Below are positions 1 to 5,033 of a DNA stretch of 5,033 nucleotides, one piece after another. The stretch is from Actinomycetota bacterium (GTDB lineage: Bacteria > Actinomycetota > Thermoleophilia > UBA2241): positions 8,377-13,409 of the forward strand of contig PMKK01000334.1 of NCBI GenBank assembly GCA_003157715.1, in the 5' to 3' direction. Below the pieces are notes generated by a model. It saw only the letters and a program-made list of their open reading frames with translations, searched no databases and had not been told where the DNA came from. The position numbers and the translations under genes are program-made. Numbering within the stretch: position 1 is the stretch's first letter; the number at the start of each line of letters is the position of its first letter.

Positions 1-407
1 GTGACGCCGTCGACCAGCATGGCGATGACGTCGCCGAACTCGGCACGGATGACTTCGATCGGCGTGTCGGAGTCTTCGACCACGTCGTGCAGCAGCGCGG
101 CCGCGATGGTGGAGTCGTCGAGGCGCAGCTCGGCGCAGATCAGGGCCGTGCCGACGGGATGATTGATGAAGTCCTCGCCGCTCTTGCGGCTCTGCCCGCC
201 GTGCTTCTCGCAGGCCATCTCGAAGGCCCGCGTGATGAGCCCCTCGTCGATATCGGCGTTGTAGACGGCCACCGCCGCCAGGACACGCTCGAGCAGCTCA
301 CGCTGCTTTTCGGCGGCAGGGCTGAGCGGCGCCGGAGGGACCCGCCCTAGAGGCGGATGCTCAGGCAGTGTCTGAGGAAGGTCGTCGTTTGAAATCGTTC
401 GTACCAT
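1..407 (-). CDS. rsh: RelA/SpoT homologue (bifunctional (p)ppGpp synthetase/hydrolase), N-terminal part only
   Basis: Makes and degrades the alarmone (p)ppGpp in the cytoplasm during the stringent response. Only the first 135 codons are here; the gene runs off the left edge. Reading from ATG 407-405 gives a proline-rich leader of about 30 residues, then the HD hydrolase domain. Visible motifs are H69-x2-Q72-x-R74-x-SGE(76-78), H83-P, H107-D108 in ALLHDVVED, E111-D112 and FGDV...LVDGV at the edge. These match the Mn-binding and catalytic residues of the Rel hydrolase site (R, H, HD, ED), so hydrolase activity is expected. The synthetase, TGS and ACT domains lie outside, so bifunctionality is inferred. 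The start lies inside recJ (61 bp overlap) and no good Shine-Dalgarno precedes it, which suggests translational coupling. A later GTG or ATG start is possible but would shorten the leader. Could be annotated relA, rel or spoT. Confidence 0.93.
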   Translation of the reverse strand, partial: MVRTISNDDLPQTLPEHPPLGRVPPAPLSPAAEKQRELLERVLAAVAVYNADIDEGLITRAFEMACEKHGGQSRKSGEDFINHPVGTALICAELRLDDSTIAAALLHDVVEDSDTPIEVIRAEFGDVIAMLVDGV

Positions 408-2926
408 CGGCGATAGGTGGCGGAGGTCGCGAGATCGATCTTGCCCTCCGTCTTTCTAACTCCCTTCTTGCCTTCGTCATCGGCCAGCAAACCGGCCTCG
501 GACAGCGTAGTCAAAGCGGCCGCCAGCGCCGGCAGCCCGGCGAGGGAACCTTGCCGGCCGAGCAGCGCGGCGTCGAGGCCGGACTGGTCGCCGGGACCGA
601 GAGCGGCGAGCGTGCGGTAGACGTGCCGGCAGACCGCGTCGAGGTCGTAGTCCGAGGCTACCACGCCCTTGGTGAAGTCTACCTCACTCTCGCCCCACAG
701 CACGTGGACGCAGGCGTGCGGCGCCACGGCCAGCAGGATCTCGCCGAACAGGCCACCGTCGAACGGTGGATCGACGAAGGCCACATGGTCGAAGGCGCCC
801 ACGAGCTCGGGGTTGGCGGCGGCGGTGACCGTGTCGGCCATCACGACGTCGGGCTCGTCGCCGCTGCCGTCACCGCACACGGCGAGGCCCAGGCGCGACG
901 CGATACAGGCCCCGTTCAGGTAGAGATAGGTGCGACCGAGCTCGGGAAGCCAGGCAGCCTGCGTGAACAGCGGCCGGCGGCGGGCGACGTCGGCCACCAG
1001 TACGAGCAGCCGCCCTCCGGCCGCCACCAGCGAGGTCAGAGCCGCGCCCACCGGGCGGCGGCGACCGTCGAACAGGCGGTGCTCGTGGCGCAGCGTAGCG
1101 ACCGTCGCCGCCCCGTCGGTCAGCGCCGCCCCCGGCAGATCGGCTTCGGCGAGCGCCTCCCAGAACTCGTCGCCCGACACCCGCTGCGGGCAGCCGACGA
1201 GGCACTCGGTCTCGCACAGGCCGGCGGCGGGCTCGGTGAGCTCGAAGGCGCCCTTCACGAGGGCCTGCGGCCTGACCATGCCGTTGAACGAGTTCTTGAC
1301 GTAGGCCAGCGGCACGTCGTAGCGCAGCCCCGGTCGCAGCTCGGAGATGGCCGAGAAGCCGAACCGCACGCCCGGAGCGGTGACGCCGTCGAGGCGCACG
1401 TCGCACTGCAGGTGGCGCCGGTTACGCGTCAGCCGGCAGGCGCCGATCTCGGCGCCGTGAAGCAGCAGCAGCGGCTGCCGGTTGCCGGGCCCGTGGGGCG
1501 CGAAGAGGTCGAGCTCGTCGGTGAGACCAAGCGTAAGCTCGTCGCCGGCGGCGACGGCCTCGACGGTGATGACGCCGCGAAAGTCGCCGTCGCCGAGGCG
1601 CTCGCCGGCGTAGCGGGCGAGCGCCTCGGCGAAGCGCGCGACGTCGCCGGCCTTGAGCCGCAGGCCGCAGGCGGCGCGATGGCCGCCGTAGCCGAGCAAC
1701 CGCTCGGAGCAGGCCGCGACGCCGGCCAGCAGATCGAAGGCCGGGATACTGCGTCCCGAACCCTTGGCGATGCCGTCGCTTTCGCTCAGTAGGATGGTGG
1801 GCCGGCCGGTCTGCTCGACGATCCGCGAGGCGACGATGCCCACCACTCCCTCGTGCCAGTCGGGACTCGACAGCACGAGCGCCGCCGGCAGCGGCTCGGG
1901 CAGCCGGGCGAGAGCCTCGCGCAGGATGCCCGCCTCGATCTCCTGACGCTCGGCGTTCAGCTGACCGAGGCGCTGGGCCAGCGGCAGAGCCGCGGCGCGG
2001 TCGGACGCGGCGAGCAGTTCGACCGCCTGGGCGGCGTCGTCGAGGCGTCCGGCGGCGTTCAGCCGCGGCGCCAGGCGAAACCCGATGGTCGCGGCGTCGA
2101 CGTCGTCGGGGCGCGTTTCGCTCACTTCGAGCAGGGCGGCCAGGCCCGGTCGCGGCGCGCTGCGCAGGCGGCCCACGCCCATGGCCACCAGGCTGCGGTT
2201 CTCGTCGAGCAGCGTCACGACGTCGGCGACCGTGCCGACGGCGACCACGTCGATGTAGGGTCGCAGGGCGAGCGGCAGCTCGACGCGATCGTCCTGGCGG
2301 TCCTCGAGCAGCGCATGGGCCAGCTTGAGCGCCACGCCGACGCCGGCCAGGTCGGGGCACGGGTAGCGGCCCAGCTTGGGATTCACGACGATGCACTCGG
2401 GCAGACGCCCGATGGGTTCGTGATGATCGGTGACGATCACGTCGAGGCCGAGCTCGCCCGCGTGAGCGATCTCGGCGTGGGCGCCGATCCCGCAGTCGAC
2501 CGTGATGACGAGACTGGCGCCGGCTCCGGCGAGCTCGTCGAACGCTTCGGCGGAAATGCCGTAGCCGTCGCTGAACCGGTTGGGCAGCCGCCAGATCACG
2601 CTGGCGCCCATCTCGACGCGCAGGAACTCGCTGAGCAGGAACGTGGCGGTAATGCCGTCGGCGTCGTAGTCGCCGTACACGGCGATGGTCTCGCCCTGAC
2701 CGAGGGCGCGGTCGACGCGCTTGCGCGCCTCGGCGATGCCGTCGAGCAGGTACGGACTGTGGACGCGAAAGTCGGGGTGCAGGAACTCGCGCGCGACGGT
2801 CGGGTCGGTGAACCCCCGCCGCGCGAGGATCTCGGCGGCGAGCCGCCCTATCTGCAGCTCGTCGGCGAGCGCCGCGGCCACCCGCAGGTCGACGGGCTTG
2901 ATCTGCCAGCTCTGCTCTCTCATCAC
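347..2926 (-). CDS. recJ: Single-stranded-DNA-specific 5'-3' exonuclease RecJ
   Basis: Degrades single-stranded DNA 5' to 3' in recombination and mismatch or base-excision repair; cytoplasmic and metal-dependent. Domains in order: DHH phosphoesterase with YGDYDADG (84-91), VDCG (D144), TDHHE (166-170), NPKLG...LAGVGVALK (182-201) and YIDVVAVGTVADVV (D226); DHHA1 with HEGVVGIVASRI (358-369), GSGRSIP (389-395) and GGHRAACG (414-421); an OB-like segment with FAPHGPGNRQP (475-485) and RFGFS (521-525). About 270 further residues follow, a C-terminal extension like that of the longer Gram-positive RecJ proteins (B. subtilis about 786 aa, E. coli about 577). All catalytic motifs are intact. The start is GTG 2926 or ATG 2923. 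GTG is chosen because a -10-like TAGACT lies 6 nt upstream and no Shine-Dalgarno is seen, which fits a leaderless mRNA. The 3' end overlaps rsh by 61 bp. The last 130 bp or so are visibly less GC-rich than the rest. Confidence 0.97.
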   Translation of the reverse strand: MMREQSWQIKPVDLRVAAALADELQIGRLAAEILARRGFTDPTVAREFLHPDFRVHSPYLLDGIAEARKRVDRALGQGETIAVYGDYDADGITATFLLSEFLRVEMGASVIWRLPNRFSDGYGISAEAFDELAGAGASLVITVDCGIGAHAEIAHAGELGLDVIVTDHHEPIGRLPECIVVNPKLGRYPCPDLAGVGVALKLAHALLEDRQDDRVELPLALRPYIDVVAVGTVADVVTLLDENRSLVAMGVGRLRSAPRPGLAALLEVSETRPDDVDAATIGFRLAPRLNAAGRLDDAAQAVELLAASDRAAALPLAQRLGQLNAERQEIEAGILREALARLPEPLPAALVLSSPDWHEGVVGIVASRIVEQTGRPTILLSESDGIAKGSGRSIPAFDLLAGVAACSERLLGYGGHRAACGLRLKAGDVARFAEALARYAGERLGDGDFRGVITVEAVAAGDELTLGLTDELDLFAPHGPGNRQPLLLLHGAEIGACRLTRNRRHLQCDVRLDGVTAPGVRFGFSAISELRPGLRYDVPLAYVKNSFNGMVRPQALVKGAFELTEPAAGLCETECLVGCPQRVSGDEFWEALAEADLPGAALTDGAATVATLRHEHRLFDGRRRPVGAALTSLVAAGGRLLVLVADVARRRPLFTQAAWLPELGRTYLYLNGACIASRLGLAVCGDGSGDEPDVVMADTVTAAANPELVGAFDHVAFVDPPFDGGLFGEILLAVAPHACVHVLWGESEVDFTKGVVASDYDLDAVCRHVYRTLAALGPGDQSGLDAALLGRQGSLAGLPALAAALTTLSEAGLLADDEGKKGVRKTEGKIDLATSATYRRWYERFQTTTFLRHCLSIRL

Positions 2927-2932
2927 CGTCTC

Positions 2933-2961
2933 AGTCTACAGGCGCCGGCAGACGGAGTCGG
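2933..2961 (-). promoter_or_regulatory. Possible recJ promoter giving a leaderless transcript
   Basis: On the minus strand TAGACT (2938-2933) matches the TANNNT form of the -10 element, and CCGACT (2961-2956) sits 17 nt upstream as a weak -35 (shares GAC with TTGACA). Exactly 6 nt separate the -10 from GTG 2926, so transcription would begin at or next to the start codon. Leaderless genes with this spacing are common in actinobacteria. The surrounding 182 bp between recJ and the LapA-like gene otherwise hold only GC-rich sequence with short imperfect inverted repeats and no clear terminator. Inferred from motif and spacing only. Confidence 0.4.
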
Positions 2962-3108
2962 CGGATGGCTCGGAGCGCATGCGCCAGGCAAGGCTCGAGT
3001 GAGTGCGTGTCTTGAGGCAGCGCGTGTCGGGGCCGCATGGCGCGCGAGCCGGAGCGTCGCCGGCCAGTGAGGAACGGCTCAGGCCGCGCGCGGCAGGAGC
3101 GGCACAGG

Positions 3109-3465
3109 TCAGAGCGCTGCCGGCGGCGAGGCGCCACCGGGCGCCGCCGCCGTGGAAGTCGGCGAGAGTCCGGCAGCCGCCGCGGTCTGCGGCGCGCCCT
3201 CGGCCGCACGCAGGCGAACGTAGGTGCGCTGCAGTTCGTCTTCGAGAAGGCGACGATCGCGCGCCGTCGCGAGACGGGCGGCCACGGCCGACAGCAGGCC
3301 GACCACGACCAGCAGGGCAGCGACGATCGCCGCCACTGCCAGCAGCGAAGCCTGGTGCCAGGTCCCGGCTACGTACCCCAGGTCGACTCTGGCGCCATGG
3401 CTGGCGACGCCGACGGCCACGACGAGCGCGGCGACGACCAGCAGCGCGGTGAGGATGTTTCTCAT
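3109..3465 (-). CDS. Small two-helix membrane protein, LapA/DUF1049-like
   Basis: Predicted inner-membrane protein of 118 residues. Two hydrophobic segments are clear: residues 4-21, and about 39-62. Between them is a short loop with R26-V-D-L-G. After the second helix comes a charged, probably helical cytoplasmic stretch (ARDRRLLEDELQRTYVRLRAAE, 68-89, split as ARDRRLLEDE then LQRTYVRLRAAE), then a low-complexity Ala/Pro/Ser/Thr tail (90-118). Two helices followed by a short coiled coil is the layout of LapA-domain (DUF1049) proteins. In E. coli, LapA works with LapB in lipopolysaccharide assembly, but in Gram-positive bacteria the role is unknown, so none is assigned here. Start ATG 3465 is supported by AGGAG at 3480-3476. 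It lies 76 bp after the PpiC gene and 182 bp before recJ. The family call rests on architecture more than on diagnostic residues; a generic small membrane protein is the alternative. Confidence 0.75.
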   Translation of the reverse strand: MRNILTALLVVAALVVAVGVASHGARVDLGYVAGTWHQASLLAVAAIVAALLVVVGLLSAVAARLATARDRRLLEDELQRTYVRLRAAEGAPQTAAAAGLSPTSTAAAPGGASPPAAL

Positions 3466-3475
3466 GGTTCGGCTA

Positions 3476-3480
3476 CTCCT
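3476..3480 (-). promoter_or_regulatory. Ribosome binding site AGGAG of the LapA-like gene
   Basis: AGGAG on the minus strand ends 10 nt before ATG 3465. The spacing is slightly long but workable. It is the clearest Shine-Dalgarno in the window; recJ, rsh and the PpiC gene lack one of this quality, so it fixes the start of this small gene. Confidence 0.6.
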
Positions 3481-3500
3481 GGAGTGCGACTGCGGCTGCC

Positions 3501-3506
3501 AGTATA
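3501..3506 (-). promoter_or_regulatory. Possible -10 box (TATACT) upstream of the LapA-like gene
   Basis: TATACT on the minus strand matches five of six bases of the TATAAT consensus and stands out in very GC-rich surroundings. Transcription from it would start near 3494, giving a leader of roughly 30 nt that contains the AGGAG site. No recognisable -35 hexamer is found 16-18 nt upstream (the region reads GC-rich, e.g. GCTCTC), so this could be a weak or alternative-sigma promoter, or chance. It lies in the 76-bp gap after the PpiC gene. Confidence 0.35.
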
Positions 3507-3541
3507 GCGCGATGCGGCACGGCGAGAGCGGGGCGGCGACG

Positions 3542-4525
3542 CTACGAACCGAACGTCACGCGGGCGGCGGCCCGGGCCTTCGTCAGCCAGCCCGACAACA
3601 GGGTCGAGCGACGCTGCAGTCTCAGCTGTGCCACGATGGCCGGACGGGCCGCGGCCAGCGACCGCGTATGGGCCTTGCGGCGTCCGAGGACCTTCAGCAC
3701 ATGCCAGCCGCCGACCGCCTGGATCGGCCCCACGACGAGGCCGAGACGCGCCCTCGGCAGGACCCGCGCGAGCTGCGTTGGCAGCGACGACGTCGTCACC
3801 CAGCCGATCACGCCGCCGGCAGCGACGGATTCGGAGTCCATCGAGTAGGCGCGCGCGACTTCGGCGAACGTGTAGCCGAGGTGCAGCCGGGCCACGACCG
3901 CCTGCCCCAGCGACTGCGTCTTTACGACGATCTCGGCCAGCCGCACCGCGGCCGGCGTGGTGAGCTGGGCGCGCTGGGAGCGATAGAAGGCCGCCACCTG
4001 CCGCCCGGTGACCGCGACCGTGGGGAACTTGCGAGCACCGAGCTGCTCGGAGAGCAACCCGGCACGAAGCTCGGCGCGATAGTCGGCCAGCGTCAGGCCC
4101 ACGGCCGCCAGCGACTGCTGAAGCGCCGCCGAGCCGCCGAGGCTCGTGGTGACCTGCGCGAGCCGGGCGTCGACACCCCGTTCGGCGACCGTCACGCCGA
4201 GCCTGCCGGCCTCGACGCCGAGCAGGTGGCGGCGGATCGTCGCCTCGAGCGCCTGCCGGTAGGTCAGTGTTTTCGATGAGAGCCGGGAGAAGGAGATCGC
4301 GCGCTCGACCTCGGCCCTCGACACAGGATCGCCGTTGACGCGTGCCACGACCACGGTCGATCCGGGCGAGGCCTGGGGAGCGGTGCTTGCCGTCGCCGCC
4401 CCGTGACCACCCGCCGCGGCGCAACCCGACCCCAGCAGCAGGGCGGCGAGGGCGGCCGCGCAGAGCAGCGCCGGCGCTCGTGAACTGATGAACGAGAGCC
4501 TCTTGCCGCGAGCCGGACCCGTCAT
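3542..4525 (-). CDS. Exported SurA/PrsA-like PpiC-domain protein, probable lipoprotein
   Basis: Predicted extracytoplasmic folding factor of 327 residues. The N-terminus has basic residues (R6, K8, R9, R16), a hydrophobic core (17-31) and LLGSGC with C35, so a lipoprotein signal is likely, although G at -3 is unusual for a lipobox. Residues 58-78 (VVVARVNGDPVSRAEVERAI) match the opening of SurA_N-type chaperone domains, followed by a helical region to about 190. The PpiC/parvulin domain spans about 193-283, with YSMDSES (227-233), AAGGVIGWV (235-243) and GGWHVLKVL (272-280). The usual first His of the parvulin active site (A-x-HILV) is replaced by E198 in RLAEIVV, while the second (H275) remains. 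Isomerase activity is therefore doubtful and a chaperone role is plausible. Start ATG 4525 lies 17 bp after the ATPase stop, with no clear Shine-Dalgarno, so coupling to the upstream gene is likely. Clients are unknown. Confidence 0.88.
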   Translation of the reverse strand: MTGPARGKRLSFISSRAPALLCAAALAALLLGSGCAAAGGHGAATASTAPQASPGSTVVVARVNGDPVSRAEVERAISFSRLSSKTLTYRQALEATIRRHLLGVEAGRLGVTVAERGVDARLAQVTTSLGGSAALQQSLAAVGLTLADYRAELRAGLLSEQLGARKFPTVAVTGRQVAAFYRSQRAQLTTPAAVRLAEIVVKTQSLGQAVVARLHLGYTFAEVARAYSMDSESVAAGGVIGWVTTSSLPTQLARVLPRARLGLVVGPIQAVGGWHVLKVLGRRKAHTRSLAAARPAIVAQLRLQRRSTLLSGWLTKARAAARVTFGS

Positions 4526-4542
4526 ATGGACCGAGGCGCGCG

Positions 4543-5033
4543 TCAGACGCTCGCTGGCGCGGCGCCCGCCGCAGCGTAGAGCGTCGGGAAGTGGCAGGCG
4601 ACCATGTGATCGTCGCCGGCACCACCGACCACGCGCAGCGGCGGCATCTCGATGGTGCAGGGATCGGTCTGCATGCGCGGGCAGCGAGGATGGAACACGC
4701 AGCCGGACGGCGGATTGGCGGGGCTCGGCACGTCGCCCTCGAGGATCAGGCGATGGCGCCGGCGTTCGGTGCGCGGATCGGGAATCGGCACCGCCGAGAG
4801 CAAAGCTTCGGTGTAGGGGTGCTGCGGCTGGACGTAGAGCAGCTTGCTGTCGGCGATCTCGGCGATCTTGCCCAGGTACATCACCGCCACCCGGTCGGAG
4901 ATGTGCTTGACGACCGAGAGATCGTGGGCGATGAACAGATACGTCAGCTTGAGCTCTTTCTGCAGGTCTTCGAGAAGGTTGATCATCTGCGCCTGAATGG
5001 AGACGTCGAGCGCGCTGACCGGTTCGTCGCAGA
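4543..5033 (-). CDS. Peptide ABC importer ATP-binding subunit, OppF/DppF type, C-terminal part only
   Basis: Cytoplasmic ATPase that powers uptake of oligopeptides or dipeptides, normally paired with an OppD/DppD subunit, two permeases and a binding protein. The 5' part, including Walker A and the signature motif, lies beyond the right edge; about 163 codons remain. Visible in order: the end of Walker B with the catalytic Glu and D-loop ([15 protein letters not shown], 5031-4987), then the H-loop FIAHDLS (His codon 4926-4924). Next comes the oligo_HPY region with [15 protein letters not shown] and [34 protein letters not shown] is typical of the F-type subunit; D-type subunits usually read DEPTTALDVT. 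Four C-terminal cysteines (spaced C-x5-C-x7-C-x20-C) match the pattern reported to hold a [4Fe-4S] cluster in peptide-importer ATPases. Substrate is not determined. The PpiC gene follows after 17 bp. Confidence 0.95.
   Translation of the reverse strand, partial: CDEPVSALDVSIQAQMINLLEDLQKELKLTYLFIAHDLSVVKHISDRVAVMYLGKIAEIADSKLLYVQPQHPYTEALLSAVPIPDPRTERRRHRLILEGDVPSPANPPSGCVFHPRCPRMQTDPCTIEMPPLRVVGGAGDDHMVACHFPTLYAAAGAAPASV

Noticed and set aside
87..350. 87-codon plus-strand frame at the left edge
   Set aside because: Antisense to the rsh HD domain, whose conserved active-site residues are unmistakable on the minus strand.
368..1792. Long open frame (474 codons) on the plus strand across recJ
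   Set aside because: It is antisense to recJ, has no family motif and a composition rich in Gly, Arg, Gln and Ala. Long antisense open frames are expected in very GC-rich coding DNA.
3044..3066. Inverted repeat GCCGG/CCGGC between the LapA-like gene and recJ, considered as a terminator
   Set aside because: Stem of only about 5 bp with a 7-nt loop and no following T-run; such repeats occur by chance at this GC content.
1853..3070. Second long plus-strand open frame (405 codons) opposite the recJ 5' half
   Set aside because: Same reason: it mirrors recJ codons, shows no recognisable domain and runs into the intergenic gap without a ribosome site.
2931..3209. 92-codon Arg/Pro-rich minus-strand frame in the gap before recJ
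   Set aside because: Overlaps the LapA-like 3' end in another frame, has no motif or ribosome site, and its composition is that of out-of-frame GC-rich DNA.
3462..4625. 387-codon minus-strand frame overlapping the PpiC gene
   Set aside because: Arg/Gly/Pro-rich frame-shifted reading of the PpiC and ATPase coding DNA; the other frame has a signal peptide, a SurA-like start and a PpiC domain.

Overview
This is a very GC-rich bacterial window. All five recognisable genes lie on the minus strand, so they read from the right edge to the left edge. The codon bias (G/C at third positions), the Ala/Arg-rich proteins and the recJ-to-rsh order fit a high-GC Gram-positive bacterium, possibly an actinobacterium of the Thermoleophilia type. 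That placement is inference from style and gene order, because no rRNA or marker gene is present.

Layout in transcription order. (1) 5033-4543: 3' end of an OppF/DppF-type ATPase of a peptide ABC importer. It has Walker B, D-loop, H-loop, the oligo_HPY region and four C-terminal cysteines. (2) 4525-3542: a predicted exported, probably lipid-anchored SurA/PrsA-like protein with a PpiC (parvulin) domain, 17 bp after the ATPase. (3) 3465-3109: a 118-residue protein with two membrane segments and a LapA/DUF1049-like layout, preceded by an AGGAG ribosome site and a possible TATACT -10 box. (4) 2926-347: recJ, a long single-strand-specific 5'-3' exonuclease with DHH, DHHA1 and OB regions and a C-terminal extension. 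Its start may be leaderless. (5) 407-1: the first 135 codons of a RelA/SpoT homologue (rsh) with an intact hydrolase HD active site. It overlaps recJ by 61 bp and runs off the left edge.

The window joins two functional groups: peptide uptake plus envelope proteins on the right, and DNA repair plus stringent response on the left. The recJ-rsh linkage recalls the recJ-apt-relA cluster of Firmicutes, but here apt is absent between the two and the genes overlap. Intergenic gaps are 17, 76 and 182 bp. No tRNA, rRNA, CRISPR array, insertion sequence or convincing terminator was seen. I found no new biological system. The points worth checking are the recJ/rsh overlap, the likely leaderless recJ transcript, and the loss of the first conserved parvulin histidine in the PpiC protein.
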